From: Hydrogenophaga sp.
GTDB lineage: Bacteria; Pseudomonadota; Gammaproteobacteria; Burkholderiales; Burkholderiaceae_C
Reading direction: 5' to 3'
Assembly (NCBI RefSeq): GCF_025699295.1
Contig: NZ_JAILWB010000006.1
Span: forward strand, 186,001 to 250,000
Length of the DNA stretch: 64,000 nt
Shown here: piece after piece, positions 28,560-38,702 of the stretch
Layout: the number at the start of each line of letters is the position of its first letter
Numbering within the stretch: the stretch's first letter is position 1
The notes under the pieces: generated by a model
The model's input: only the letters and a program-made list of their open reading frames with translations
Database searches by the model: none
What the model was told of the DNA's origin: nothing
Translations under genes and position numbers: made by a program

Positions 28560-29360
28560 ATGTCTGACCTGCTCTCGCACGCGGAGGCCGTGTGGCAGGC
28601 CGTGGTGCCCACGCTGCCGGGTTTCACCGTGGAGGTGCTGCCCAGTATCGATTCCACCAGCAGCGAACTCATGCGCCGTGCGCGCAGCGGACTCATGGAA
28701 CCCGTGCTGCTCGCAGCCGAAGACCAGACTGCGGGACGCGGCCGCCTGGGCAAGGGCTGGCACAGCCGGCCAGACCAGTCGCTCACGTTCTCCCTCGCGC
28801 TGCCCCTGGCACCTGTCAATTGGGCTGGGCTGTCGCTGGCGGTGGGCGTGAGCCTGGCGAGCAGCCTGCATCCCGACATCCGCCTCAAATGGCCCAATGA
28901 CCTCTGGCTGCACCAGCGCAAGATCGGCGGCATCCTGGTGGAGACCGCGAGCACCGGCGAAGCGCCGGCAGGCCAGCGCATGGTGGTGATCGGCGTGGGC
29001 ATCAACGTCGCGCGCCCGGAAGCATCGGTCGTGGCCGCGCTGCTGCCCGACGGTGCCGGGGTGACCGCCATGGCCCCCGCCGGTCTGGCAGAGGTGCTGG
29101 TGGGCATCACCCCGGGCGAGGTGCTGGAGCGCGTGGCCGCCCCCCTGGTGCAGGACGTGCTGGCCTTCGCCACGCAAGGCTTTCCTGCGTTTGCGCAGCG
29201 GTTTGCCCGCCTCGATGCGCTGCAGGGGCACACCGTGCAGCTGTCCGACGGCACCCGCGGCACGGCCTGCGGCGTGGACGACAGCGGTGCCCTGCAGGTG
29301 CTCACCGCGCAAGGCATGCAGGCCGTGACCAGCGCGGAAGTGAGCGTACGCCCATGCTGA
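28560..29360 (+). CDS. birA: Biotin--[acetyl-CoA-carboxylase] ligase
   Basis: BirA activates biotin with ATP and attaches it to the carrier protein of acetyl-CoA carboxylase. The 266-residue product has the catalytic loop GRGRLGKGW near residues 60-68, LKWPNDLWL and KIGGILVE near 109-127, and a C-terminal SH3-like domain. It lacks the N-terminal DNA-binding domain of E. coli BirA, so it is an enzyme only (group I). ATG 28560 is chosen because the core begins soon after and the upstream frame overlaps the SET gene. The next gene overlaps its end by 7 bases. Confidence 0.93.
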   Translation: MSDLLSHAEAVWQAVVPTLPGFTVEVLPSIDSTSSELMRRARSGLMEPVLLAAEDQTAGRGRLGKGWHSRPDQSLTFSLALPLAPVNWAGLSLAVGVSLASSLHPDIRLKWPNDLWLHQRKIGGILVETASTGEAPAGQRMVVIGVGINVARPEASVVAALLPDGAGVTAMAPAGLAEVLVGITPGEVLERVAAPLVQDVLAFATQGFPAFAQRFARLDALQGHTVQLSDGTRGTACGVDDSGALQVLTAQGMQAVTSAEVSVRPC

Positions 29361-30196
29361 GGTGGGCCGTCCTCCTGCTGGTGCTGGCCAATGTGGGCTA
29401 TTTCGCCTGGACCCAGGGCCAGCTCGACGGCCTGGGGCTGGCCCCGGTGGAGCAGTCCGAACCCCAACGGCTGGCGCAACAGGTCCAGCCCGAGGTGGTG
29501 CGCCTGCTCAATGGTCCCAAGGGCGCGTCGACACCAGATGCCGAGCCCGCGGTTGCTGCATCTGCGCCGGCCGCAGCGCCTGTGGCCACACCTGAGCCCG
29601 CAGCCCCACCCGAGGCGGTGCCAACCCCTTCGGTTGACAGCCCACCTGCCGTGATGGACACACCTGTGGCACCGCCCCGGCCCGCAACGCCACCCTCGAC
29701 ACCTACCCCCACCACCAGCCCGGCTGTCGCAGACAGCGGCCCCCGGGCTTGCTGGCTGGCAGGCGCGTTCACGGAGTCCCAGCTTGAGCTGCTGCGAGCC
29801 GAACTGGCCCTGCTCGGGCTGCCGGCCAGCCAGTGGCAGTTCACGGAGACCCGCAGTGGCGGACGGTGGATTGTCTACATGGGGCGCTACGACAACACCG
29901 AGCAGGTCGAGCGCAAGAAGGCCGAATTGCGCGCACTGGGCGTGAGCTTCCGCGAGATCACCGCACCCGGCCTGGCACCGGGCCTGGCCCTGGGCACCTA
30001 TTCCAGCGAGAGCGCAGCGCAGCAGGCCCTGCGGCAGGTCGAGCAGGATGGCGTGCGCACAGCCAAGGTGGCGCAGGAGCGCGCGGAGTCGGTGTCGTAC
30101 ACCTTGCGCCTGCCGGCCATCACCGAGGCTCAGCGTGCCGCGGTGGACGGGCTGGACGAGGCGATGGCGGGCAAGACACTGCGCCGCTGCGTTTGA
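29354..30196 (+). CDS. SPOR-domain envelope protein
   Basis: A 280-residue protein with an N-terminal membrane anchor (residues 3-19), a long Pro/Ala/Thr-rich spacer of about 75 residues (75-130), and a C-terminal SPOR domain (about 130-210). SPOR domains bind denuded peptidoglycan at division sites. The spacer would let the domain reach the wall from the inner membrane. It starts within the last codons of birA, so the pair is translationally coupled. The same birA-SPOR order is, to my recollection, common in this family. The exact role is unknown. Confidence 0.82.
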   Translation: MLRWAVLLLVLANVGYFAWTQGQLDGLGLAPVEQSEPQRLAQQVQPEVVRLLNGPKGASTPDAEPAVAASAPAAAPVATPEPAAPPEAVPTPSVDSPPAVMDTPVAPPRPATPPSTPTPTTSPAVADSGPRACWLAGAFTESQLELLRAELALLGLPASQWQFTETRSGGRWIVYMGRYDNTEQVERKKAELRALGVSFREITAPGLAPGLALGTYSSESAAQQALRQVEQDGVRTAKVAQERAESVSYTLRLPAITEAQRAAVDGLDEAMAGKTLRRCV

Positions 30197-30277
30197 GCCA
30201 CGGGTGTGTTCCCTGTTCCGGCAGGCCTCGGGGCGGCGATGATCCGCACCGTCGTTTCACACGTCCGGCCGAAATCG

Positions 30278-30345
30278 GGTTGCTGGGCGAGCGAGAACAC
30301 GCAGGGGCCGCCCCGATCCCGACAGTTGCTCGCTCGCCAGCAACC
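30278..30345. terminator. Long inverted repeat between convergent genes
   Basis: The arms GGTTGCTGGGCGAGCGAG (30278-30295) and CTCGCTCGCCAGCAACC (30329-30345) pair over 17 bp with a single bulged base and a 33-base loop. It fills the space between the SPOR gene and the convergent outer-membrane protein gene. There is no T-run. It may be a bidirectional transcription barrier or a fossil of a small mobile element. Confidence 0.5.
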
Positions 30346-30371
30346 CAGGCCAAGGCCCCCTGGAACAGGCC

Positions 30372-31313
30372 CTAGAAGCGGTAGGTCAGCGCCACACCCA
30401 CTTCGCGGGTGTCGTTTCGGGGCTCGTAGAAGCCGCCGTTTACCTTGGAGTCTTCCGCGCTCCAGGTGCGCAGAAACGGTGTCACCGTGATGCGCGAAGG
30501 CTTGTGCGCGAAGTTGACATACAGCTCGATGCCGGACGCATCTTTCTGCCTCTTGTCCAGGCCACCCGAGATGGCCGAGTACTGATTGCCCCAGAGAGCC
30601 GAACGGTAGTTGAGGCCAGGGGAGATGGTCCAGTTGCCACTGTGAAAAGGCTTCTCCACACCCAAGGCAAGGTAGATGCGGTCGTTGACGCGCTGGTAGC
30701 CGGCCGGACCCGCCTCCTGGAGGTTGTCCGTCAGGCGGCGATAGCCCAGGCCGACAGAGAACGCGACGTCGCTCCATTGGGGAATCGACTGCCCGTAAGC
30801 AACCGACACATCGAGAAGGAATCGGCTCTGTCCGTTGAACCTGAGGTCGCCGTAATTGCCGCCGATGTAGCTGCCCGTGTAATCCGAGTAGCCCATGGCG
30901 ATTTCGCCAGCGACGACCAGCTTGTTGTCTCGACCCAGGCGGCGGGTCACAGAGCCTTTCACACCGATGAGCGCGCCCTTCTCCTGCATGATTTTCTGAT
31001 TCGACGTGCCGAACTCTTCGTAGAGCTCGGTATGGGTCGTCACGCCCAGTTCGTAGGTGTAGCGGCGGGCCAGACTGCCGCCGTCGATCCTGTCAGCGGG
31101 ATCACCGGGATCGGCATCCCGGCCACCGCCGTCGCTGGCGACCTTCAGCTCGCTCACGAGGTGGTAGCCCCGCGACATCAAGTCACCGGCTTCCCCCTGA
31201 TGGAGCGTCGGCTGTGCCTGAGGGAGGTCTGCCGCGAAAGCTACCGCGCCTGCCAGCGCGGCCGCGCACATGAGTATTCCTGAAATCCAGCGGCGCATTG
31301 CGTTCTGATGCAT
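30372..31313 (-). CDS. Outer-membrane beta-barrel protein, unknown function
   Basis: A 313-residue exported protein with a signal peptide (about residues 1-28, cleavage after AFA) and alternating polar/hydrophobic strands rich in Gly, Tyr and Arg. It ends in ALTYRF, the aromatic C-terminal signature recognised by the BAM complex. The pattern (about twelve strands) indicates an outer-membrane barrel. I recognise no specific transporter family. Translation could start at ATG 31313 or at the internal ATG 31298. It is apparently monocistronic. Confidence 0.75.
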   Translation of the reverse strand: MHQNAMRRWISGILMCAAALAGAVAFAADLPQAQPTLHQGEAGDLMSRGYHLVSELKVASDGGGRDADPGDPADRIDGGSLARRYTYELGVTTHTELYEEFGTSNQKIMQEKGALIGVKGSVTRRLGRDNKLVVAGEIAMGYSDYTGSYIGGNYGDLRFNGQSRFLLDVSVAYGQSIPQWSDVAFSVGLGYRRLTDNLQEAGPAGYQRVNDRIYLALGVEKPFHSGNWTISPGLNYRSALWGNQYSAISGGLDKRQKDASGIELYVNFAHKPSRITVTPFLRTWSAEDSKVNGGFYEPRNDTREVGVALTYRF

Positions 31314-31362
31314 GGGCCGAAGGACCCTGGCGAGTAAAGGTTAAAGAAGTAACGAGACATTT

Positions 31363-31372
31363 TGACATGTCA
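31363..31372. promoter_or_regulatory. 10-bp palindrome upstream of barrel protein
   Basis: TGACATGTCA is a perfect palindrome 50-60 bases upstream of the barrel gene start, in the A/T-rich 124-base gap. It may be a regulator site; short palindromes also occur by chance. Confidence 0.3.
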
Positions 31373-31437
31373 GTCTTTCTTATTGCCCGCAGTCACGCAG
31401 GTTTCGGCAATTCCGCACAACTTTGCAACACCGGCGC

Positions 31438-32343
31438 TCAGAGGCCTGCGCTGGCCGTGGCGGCAGGTCGGGATTCGAACCAGTCCAGCGCCTCGTTCCA
31501 CAGGGGCTGGGCGCGCGCCCTGAAGTAGCCCATGTGGCCGATCGGGCCGAGGCCCGCCAGGCGCGGATCGATGGTGACGGCGCGCACCGCCGCGTTGCGG
31601 TAGCCTGCCATGAAGGCATCGCGCGAGGCCGGTGGCGCCCAGGCGTCGTCCAGCGCATTGACCGCCACGATGGGAAAGCGCACATCGTCGAATCGCTCGG
31701 TGACGGACTTCATGCGCGGGTCGTCGAAAAAGTAGCGTGGAAACCGGCACCACTCGCGCCACTGTCGGTACACGTCCAGCGGCAGGTCTTCGCCCATGCC
31801 GAGCCGGCTCCAGGGCAGGTATCCGGCCATGCGGGTCCACACCGGGCCCAGCACGCGCCACATGAAGAGCACGCGCAGGCGCTCCAGCGGTGGCATCCAG
31901 CCATGCCATCCCGCACCGGTGGCGAAGGTCCAGGCACCATTGATGCCCTCCTGGCGCGGCAGCAACCCCAGGGCGTGGCCGCCGTACGAATGCCCGACGA
32001 GGTACAGCGGCATGCCCTCCTGGCGCATGGCCTCGACGGCTGCCGCCAGGTCGAGCCGGCCCCAGTCCAGGTAGTTCATGCGAAAACCCTTGAGGGTTGA
32101 CGGCGCCGACGCCCCGATGCCGCGGTAGTCCAGCGTGAGCACGTCGAAGCCGCGCCGCGCGGCGTGTTCGGCGAAGCGCTTGTAGAAGCCCTGCGGCACG
32201 GCCGTGGCGCCGCCGACCACGAGGTGCGCGCGCGCCGGCGCGGAGCCACGGTAGCGCATCGCGGCGAGGGGATAGCCGTCGGCGGCGGTCAGCGAGAGGC
32301 GTTCGATGCGCACATCTGCCGGGAGGTCGTTGGTGGCGGTCAT
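31438..32343 (-). CDS. Alpha/beta hydrolase (serine aminopeptidase S33-like)
   Basis: A 301-residue soluble alpha/beta hydrolase without signal peptide. The nucleophile elbow GHSYGG is near residues 117-122, a family-typical LDYRGIGAS near 71-79 precedes it, and GHMGYFR near 269-275 holds the probable catalytic histidine. It resembles the group of predicted hydrolases annotated as S33-type. The substrate is unknown. It lies 14 bases downstream of a tetR gene on the same strand, which has a perfect operator at its promoter, so this hydrolase is probably induced when the repressor binds its ligand. Confidence 0.8.
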   Translation of the reverse strand: MTATNDLPADVRIERLSLTAADGYPLAAMRYRGSAPARAHLVVGGATAVPQGFYKRFAEHAARRGFDVLTLDYRGIGASAPSTLKGFRMNYLDWGRLDLAAAVEAMRQEGMPLYLVGHSYGGHALGLLPRQEGINGAWTFATGAGWHGWMPPLERLRVLFMWRVLGPVWTRMAGYLPWSRLGMGEDLPLDVYRQWREWCRFPRYFFDDPRMKSVTERFDDVRFPIVAVNALDDAWAPPASRDAFMAGYRNAAVRAVTIDPRLAGLGPIGHMGYFRARAQPLWNEALDWFESRPAATASAGL

Positions 32344-32357
32344 GTACAGGTCTCCGT

Positions 32358-32957
32358 TCAGCGCGCGGCACGCGCGGCGAGCAAGGTCAGCAAGGTGTGC
32401 GTCGCCTGCTGGATGGGTTCGGTGCTTTGCGCCACGCGGGCTTGCAGCAGGCCGCCTTCGTAGGTGGCGACGATCAGCGCCGCCACGCCCCGCGCGGACT
32501 CAGGCGGTTCGCCGGCGGCTTCCAGCGCCAGCGCAATGCGCTCGCGCAGCGTGGCGAAGGCGCGCGCCAGGGCTTCGCGCAGGGCGTGGTCCTCGGGCGT
32601 GCTCTCCAGCGCCACCGTGGCCAGCGGGCAACCTGCATGAAAGCCGGTGCTGCTCAGGCGCAGGGTGGCGCCCTGCATCCACTGCCGCGCCGCCTCGACC
32701 GGATCGGTGTTTCTGGCCAGCAGTCCGTCGAGCCAGCCCAGCATGCGCGCGACGACGTCGTCGATGGCCGCCACCGCCAGCTCGGTCTTGCCGCCGGGAA
32801 AGTGGTGGTACAGCACGCCCTTGGGCGCGCCGGCCTGGGCCAGCAGTTCGGTCAGCCCGATGCCGTGCAGGCCGCGGCGGCGCAGGGCGTCGACCATGGC
32901 GGCAATGAGGCGTTCGCGGGTGCCGGGTGGCTGATCGGAGGGCTTGGGTTCGGACAT
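32358..32957 (-). CDS. TetR/AcrR-family regulator (LmrA/YxaF-like)
   Basis: A 199-residue repressor-type protein. The N-terminal DNA-binding domain (about 14-60) contains the helix-turn-helix LTELLAQAGAPKGVLYHHFPGGK near 35-57. The remaining helices form the ligand-binding and dimer domain; FHAGCPLATVALE near 106-118 matches the TetR_C_33-like LmrA/YxaF group. A 16-bp perfect inverted repeat lies 13 bases before its ATG, so it probably represses itself and the hydrolase gene downstream. The inducer is unknown. Confidence 0.9.
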   Translation of the reverse strand: MSEPKPSDQPPGTRERLIAAMVDALRRRGLHGIGLTELLAQAGAPKGVLYHHFPGGKTELAVAAIDDVVARMLGWLDGLLARNTDPVEAARQWMQGATLRLSSTGFHAGCPLATVALESTPEDHALREALARAFATLRERIALALEAAGEPPESARGVAALIVATYEGGLLQARVAQSTEPIQQATHTLLTLLAARAAR

Positions 32958-32969
32958 GGGCGCAATCTA

Positions 32970-32985
32970 TAGACCGGTCGGTCTA
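32970..32985. promoter_or_regulatory. TetR-type operator
   Basis: TAGACCG (32970-32976), GT, CGGTCTA (32979-32985): a perfect inverted repeat of the TAGACC-GGTCTA type known from LmrA/YxaF-like repressors. It lies 13 bases upstream of the tetR start codon. Confidence 0.85.
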
Positions 32986-33024
32986 GTGTCAAGCAGGCGG
33001 TGTCGCATGCGTGCGCCGGACAAC

Positions 33025-33047
33025 AAAAAAGCGCCCGAAGGCGCTTT
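33025..33047 (-). terminator. Intrinsic terminator of tkt-gap
   Basis: Perfect 8-bp stem AAAGCGCC and GGCGCTTT (33028-33035 with 33040-33047); on the minus strand the loop is TTCG, a very stable tetraloop, and six T follow. It lies 24 bases after the gap stop. Confidence 0.9.
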
Positions 33048-33070
33048 CTGTTGTTGAAGTGAGCTTGCGC

Positions 33071-34102
<1,032 letters not shown>

Positions 34103-34110
34103 TCACAAAC

Positions 34111-36204
34111 TCACTTCGCGAGCACGGCGCGCACCGTGTCCGCCACGTTTTCAGGGGTGAAGCCGAAGTGCTTGAACAGCACCGGCGCGGGCGCCGATTC
34201 GCCGTAGGTGTCGATGCCGACGACCGCGGCCACGCCGTACTTCCACCAGCCGTCGGTGGCGCCCATTTCAACGGCGACACGCGGCAGGCCCGCCGGCAGC
34301 ACCGAGGCCTTGTACGCGGCGCTCTGGCGGTCGAAGGTGGTGGTGCTGGGCATGGAGACCACGCGCACGGCGACCTTGTGTTCCTTCGCCAGCAGCTCCT
34401 GCGCCTTGAGGGCGAGCTGCACCTCGGAGCCGGTGGCAATGATCACCGCCTGCGCCTTCTTCTTCAGGCCCACTTCGGCCGGCTCGGCCAGCACGTAGGC
34501 GCCCTGGCTGATGCTGCCCAGGTCGCTCTTGGGCGCATAAGGCAGGTTCTGGCGGCTCAGCAGCAGCGCGGTGGGGCGGCTGGCGTTTTCCAGCGCCACC
34601 GCCCAGGCCACGGCGGTCTCGGCCGTGTCGGCGGGGCGCCAGACGTCCAGGTTGGGGATCAGGCGCAGGCTGGCCGCGTGCTCGATGGACTGGTGCGTGG
34701 GGCCGTCTTCGCCCAGGCCGATGGAGTCGTGCGTGAACACGTGGATCACGCGCTGCTTCATCAGCGCGGCCATGCGGATGGCGTTGCGACTGTAGTCGCT
34801 GAAGGTGAGGAAGGTACCGCCGTAGGGAATGAAGCCGCCGTGCAGCGCCACGCCGTTCATGACCGCGGCCATGCCGAATTCACGCACGCCATAGTTGATG
34901 TGGCGCCCGCCCTGGCCCTGCTCGTTCTTCACCACATCGCCCGACATGGTGAAGCGCAGGCTGGGCGTGGACTTGGTGTTGGTGAGGTTGGAGCCGGTGA
35001 GGTCGGCGCTGCCACCGAGCAGCTCGGGCAGCGCGGCGGTGAAGGTCTCCAGCGCGAGCTGGCTGGCCTTGCGGCTGGCCACGGTCTCGGCCCTGGTATG
35101 GGCCGCCACGGCGGCGTCGACAGCGACCTGCGCGAAGTTCTTGGGCAGATCGCCCTTCATGCGGCGGGTAAATTCCCTGGCGAGCTCGGGGAAGGCGGCT
35201 TTGTAAGCGGCGAACTGGCTGTCCCAGGCGGCTTCCATGGCCTTGCCGGCGGCCTTGGCGTCCCAGGCGGCGTACACGTCCTGCGGGATCTCGAAGGGCT
35301 TGTGCGACCAGCCCAGCGCCTCGCGCGTGAGCGCGATTTCGTCGGCGCCCAGGGGCTCGCCGTGCGCCTTGGCGGTGTTGGCGCGGTTGGGGCTGCCCTT
35401 GCCGATGTGCGTCTTGCAGATGATCAGCGTCGGCCCGAAGGTGCCCATGCCGGCCTTGTTCTTCGCGTCGGCGATGGCGCGGTCCACGGCGTCGGTGTCG
35501 TGGCCGTCGATCGGGCCGATCACGTTCCAGCCGCAGGCGGTGAAGCGCAGCGCGGTGTTGTCGATGAACCAGGGCGTGACCTGGCCATCGATCGAGATGC
35601 CGTTGTCGTCGTACAGCGCGATCAGCTTGTTGAGCTTCCAGGCGCCGGCCAGCGCCACGGCCTCGTGGCTGATGCCTTCCATCAGGCAGCCGTCGCCCAG
35701 GAACACGTAGGTGTGGTGGTCGACGATGGCATGGCCGTCGCGGTTGAATTCGGACGCGAGCAGCTTCTCGGCCAGTGCCATGCCCACGGCGTTGGTGATG
35801 CCCTGGCCCAGCGGGCCGGTGGTGGTTTCGATGCCGGGGGTGACCCCCACCTCGGGGTGGCCGGCGGTCTTGCTGTGCAGCTGGCGGAAGTTCTTCAGCT
35901 CACCGATCGGCAGCTTGTAGCCGGTGAGGTGCAGCAGCGCATAGATCAGCATCGAGCCGTGGCCGTTGGAGAGCACGAAACGGTCGCGGTTGGCCCAGTG
36001 CGGGTTGCCCGGGTTGTGGCGCAGGTGCCGGCCCCACAGGGCGACCGCCATGTCGGCCATGCCCATGGGCGCGCCGGGGTGGCCCGAGTTGGCGGCCTGC
36101 ACCGCGTCCATGGCCAGCGCGCGGATGGCGTTGGCCTGGGTCTGGGCGGTCACGGCCGAAGCGGCGGAAGCGGTGCGGGTGGGGGTGCTGGCGGCGTCGG
36201 ACAT
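34111..36204 (-). CDS. tkt: Transketolase
   Basis: A 697-residue thiamine-diphosphate enzyme that moves two-carbon units between sugar phosphates in the pentose phosphate pathway. Marks: [13 protein letters not shown] near 39-51, [14 protein letters not shown] near 128-141, the TPP/Mg motif GDGCLMEG near 168-175, and [10 protein letters not shown] with the catalytic Glu near 425-434. The first 20 residues are a variable Ala/Thr/Ser-rich tail. ATG 36204 is the first plausible start; the upstream open frame is unrelated sequence running into murU antisense. It is cotranscribed with gap. Confidence 0.96.
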   Translation of the reverse strand: MSDAASTPTRTASAASAVTAQTQANAIRALAMDAVQAANSGHPGAPMGMADMAVALWGRHLRHNPGNPHWANRDRFVLSNGHGSMLIYALLHLTGYKLPIGELKNFRQLHSKTAGHPEVGVTPGIETTTGPLGQGITNAVGMALAEKLLASEFNRDGHAIVDHHTYVFLGDGCLMEGISHEAVALAGAWKLNKLIALYDDNGISIDGQVTPWFIDNTALRFTACGWNVIGPIDGHDTDAVDRAIADAKNKAGMGTFGPTLIICKTHIGKGSPNRANTAKAHGEPLGADEIALTREALGWSHKPFEIPQDVYAAWDAKAAGKAMEAAWDSQFAAYKAAFPELAREFTRRMKGDLPKNFAQVAVDAAVAAHTRAETVASRKASQLALETFTAALPELLGGSADLTGSNLTNTKSTPSLRFTMSGDVVKNEQGQGGRHINYGVREFGMAAVMNGVALHGGFIPYGGTFLTFSDYSRNAIRMAALMKQRVIHVFTHDSIGLGEDGPTHQSIEHAASLRLIPNLDVWRPADTAETAVAWAVALENASRPTALLLSRQNLPYAPKSDLGSISQGAYVLAEPAEVGLKKKAQAVIIATGSEVQLALKAQELLAKEHKVAVRVVSMPSTTTFDRQSAAYKASVLPAGLPRVAVEMGATDGWWKYGVAAVVGIDTYGESAPAPVLFKHFGFTPENVADTVRAVLAK

Positions 36205-36372
36205 GAAGGGTGCTGGGGGGGATTGAGGGGAAATGCTGCGCGGCGGCGCAAAACGCATGATTTTATCGGGCCGCCCGACCTCCTGCCCGACCGTGCACCG
36301 ATCTGCGCGCCCGCGCTCATAATTCCTGCAGCGCAGGGCCCTGTGTGCCCGGTACACGCTCCGTCCACCACC

Positions 36373-37113
36373 ATGCCCCGTCCCGCCGTCGACCCGTCCG
36401 CCACCCCGATCCCGGCCATGATCCTCGCCGCCGGACGTGGCATGCGCATGCGCCCCCTGACCGACGTCACACCCAAGCCGCTGTTGCGGGTGCAGGGCGG
36501 GCCGCTCATGCAGTGGCCCATGCAGGCCCTGCACGATGGCGGATTCGTCCGCTGCGTGGTCAACACCGCCTGGCTGGGTGAGCAGATCGACGCCTTCTGC
36601 GAGCGCTGGCAGGCCTCGCACCCCGGCACCGAGGTGGCGGTCTCGCGCGAGGGCCAGGACTTCGGCTACGCGCTGGAGACCGCGGGTGGCATCGCGCGCG
36701 CGCTGCCCATGCTGGGCGACGTGTTCTGGGTGCTCGCGGGCGACGTGTACGTGCCCGGCTTTCCCTTCACGGCCGCCAGCGTGGCGCGCTTCCAGGACAG
36801 TGGCCAACTCGCGCACATCTGGCTGGTGCCCAACCCGCCGCACAACCCGCGCGGCGATTTCGGCCTGAGCCCCGAGGGCCTGGCGCTGAACCAGGCCGCG
36901 ACGCGTTACACCTACAGCACCATCGGCCTGTACCGGCGCGAGCTGTTCGAGCCGCCCTGGTGCGAGATCCTGCCGGGCAACCCGCAGGGCACAGCCGAGC
37001 CCCTGGCGCCGCTGCTGCGCCGCGCGATGGATGCGGGCCTGGTGGGGGCGGAGCTTTACACCGGCACCTGGGTTGATGTGGGAACACCCGAGCGGCTGCG
37101 GGAACTGGAGTAA
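36373..37113 (+). CDS. murU: N-acetylmuramate-1-phosphate uridylyltransferase-like protein
   Basis: A 246-residue nucleotidyltransferase. The signature [16 protein letters not shown] (residues 15-30) with KPLL binds the nucleotide, and [12 protein letters not shown] near 118-129 holds the metal-binding Asp; the C-terminal [14 protein letters not shown] is typical of MurU/RmlA-like short enzymes. MurU converts MurNAc-1-phosphate to UDP-MurNAc in the peptidoglycan recycling bypass that skips fosfomycin-sensitive MurA. Its partner kinase AmgK is encoded at 55.6 kb here rather than next door as in Pseudomonas, so the assignment rests on sequence pattern plus presence of amgK. ATG 36373 is the first start after the divergent tkt promoter region. 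Confidence 0.78.
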   Translation: MPRPAVDPSATPIPAMILAAGRGMRMRPLTDVTPKPLLRVQGGPLMQWPMQALHDGGFVRCVVNTAWLGEQIDAFCERWQASHPGTEVAVSREGQDFGYALETAGGIARALPMLGDVFWVLAGDVYVPGFPFTAASVARFQDSGQLAHIWLVPNPPHNPRGDFGLSPEGLALNQAATRYTYSTIGLYRRELFEPPWCEILPGNPQGTAEPLAPLLRRAMDAGLVGAELYTGTWVDVGTPERLRELE

Positions 37114-37119
37114 CAGGAT

Positions 37120-37200
37120 CCCCCCGCGCCGCCTGCGGCGTCACCCCCCGAGGGGGCGCACCTGGCGGCCCGGCAAAGCCGGTTCCGCGGGTGCTCTGGT
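37120..37200. repeat. Structured intergenic repeat, copy 1
   Basis: A compact element of three stem-loops: GCCGC-CT-GCGGC, CCCCC-(CGA)-GGGGG and CCGGC-AAA-GCCGG, followed by a GGTTCCGCGG-type tail. A second copy with the same order lies at 50689-50774. Stems differ in length and sequence between copies but stay paired, which supports a conserved folded element. Similar GC-rich repeats are, as I recall, common between genes in Comamonadaceae. Confidence 0.75.
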
Positions 37201-37233
37201 CAAACACCACGGCACCTCGGCAAAAGTCAGACA

Positions 37234-38640
37234 ATGGCGCGCATGGACGCCACCCCCCACACCACCCTGTACGCCGACCGCCGCGCCCGCGTGGCCTCTC
37301 AACTGGGCCCCGGCGGCATCGCCATCGTGCCGACCGCGCTGGAGCGGCCGCGCAACCGCGACACCGACTTCATCTACCGGCACGACAGCTACTTCTACTA
37401 CCTCACCGGGTTCACCGAGCCCAACGCCTGGCTGGTGATCACCGCCGAGGGCGAGACCACGCTGTTCTGCCAGCCCAAGGACCTGGAACGCGAGATCTGG
37501 GACGGCATCCGCCTCGGCCCCGAGGCCGCGCCAGGTCACCTGGGCGTGAGCCAGGCCTTCGCGGTCGGCGAGCTCGATCAGCACCTGCCCCGCTTGCTGG
37601 AGAACCGCCAGACCGTCTGGTACCCGTTCGCCATCCACGCCGGGCTCGAAGGCCGGGTGGACGGCTGGCTGCAGAAGGTGCGCGCGCGGGTGCGCTACGG
37701 CGCGCTCTGCCCCGAGTCGCAGCGCGACCTGTGCGGCATCCTCGACGAGCTGCGGCTGGTGAAGGACGCGCACGAACAGGCCACCATGCGCCGCGCCGCG
37801 CAGATCAGCGCGCAGGCCCACATCCGCGCCATGCGGCGCAGCGCGGCCATGCTGCGCGCCGGCCAGGACGTGCGCGAGTACCACCTGGACGCCGAGCTGC
37901 TGCACAGCTTCCGCGAACACGGCTCGCAGTACCCGGCCTACGGCAGCATCGTCGCCGCCGGTGCCAATGCCTGCGTGCTGCACTACCGGGCCGACGCAGC
38001 ACCGATCCGCAACGGCGAACTGGTGCTGATCGATGCCGGCTGCGAGCTCGACGGCTATGCCAGCGACATCACGCGCACCTTTCCCGCCAATGGCAGGTTC
38101 ACCGGGCCGCAGCGCACGCTCTACGACCTGGTGCTGGCCAGCCAGGACGCGGCCGTGGCCGCCACGAAGGCCGGCGCGCGCTTCACCGACCCGCACGAGG
38201 CCACCGTGGCGGTGCTCGCGCAAGGCCTGCTTGACGTCGGCCTGCTGGATGCGAACCGGGTCGGCACCGCGCAGGACGTGATCGCCAACCGCAGCTACTT
38301 CCCGTTCTACATGCACCGCACCGGTCACTGGCTGGGCATGGACGTGCACGACTGCGGCAGCTACGTCGAGCCGTCCGAGCTCGGCACGGTGAGCGAGCGC
38401 CGCGACCCGCTCAGCGGCGAGACCATCAAGGACCGCCCCAGCCGCATCCTGCGACCGGGTATGGTGCTGACCATCGAGCCCGGTCTCTACGTGCGTCCCG
38501 CCGAGGGCGTGCCCGAGGCATTCTGGAACATCGGCATCCGCATCGAGGACGACGCCATCGTCACCGCGAGCGGCTGCGAGCTGATCTCGCGCGGTGTGCC
38601 GGTGCGGGCCGACGAGATCGAAGCGCTGATGCGCGGCTGA
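37234..38640 (+). CDS. pepP: Xaa-Pro aminopeptidase
   Basis: A 468-residue cytosolic M24 metallopeptidase that removes N-terminal residues preceding proline. It has the aminopeptidase P N-terminal domain (about 5-150) with RHDSYFYYLTGF near 49-60, and the pita-bread catalytic domain with metal ligands in VLIDAGCELDGYASDITR near 265-282, HRTGHWLGMDVHD near 362-374, and the C-terminal TIEPGLY and GIRIEDD near 409 and 433. ATG 37234 or the ATG three codons later are both possible. The dispersed repeat lies between it and murU. Confidence 0.93.
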   Translation: MARMDATPHTTLYADRRARVASQLGPGGIAIVPTALERPRNRDTDFIYRHDSYFYYLTGFTEPNAWLVITAEGETTLFCQPKDLEREIWDGIRLGPEAAPGHLGVSQAFAVGELDQHLPRLLENRQTVWYPFAIHAGLEGRVDGWLQKVRARVRYGALCPESQRDLCGILDELRLVKDAHEQATMRRAAQISAQAHIRAMRRSAAMLRAGQDVREYHLDAELLHSFREHGSQYPAYGSIVAAGANACVLHYRADAAPIRNGELVLIDAGCELDGYASDITRTFPANGRFTGPQRTLYDLVLASQDAAVAATKAGARFTDPHEATVAVLAQGLLDVGLLDANRVGTAQDVIANRSYFPFYMHRTGHWLGMDVHDCGSYVEPSELGTVSERRDPLSGETIKDRPSRILRPGMVLTIEPGLYVRPAEGVPEAFWNIGIRIEDDAIVTASGCELISRGVPVRADEIEALMRG

Positions 38641-38702
38641 GCGACGCACGCGGCCAGCCCCATCGGTCTCGCCGGGTCGAAGGCCTGAAGCGGCGGGCGC
38701 GA

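Noticed and set aside
31466..31482. Second T-loop-like sequence (GGGATTCGAACC) in the alpha/beta hydrolase gene
   Set aside because: No cloverleaf can be drawn and it encodes the conserved-looking C-terminus of the hydrolase.
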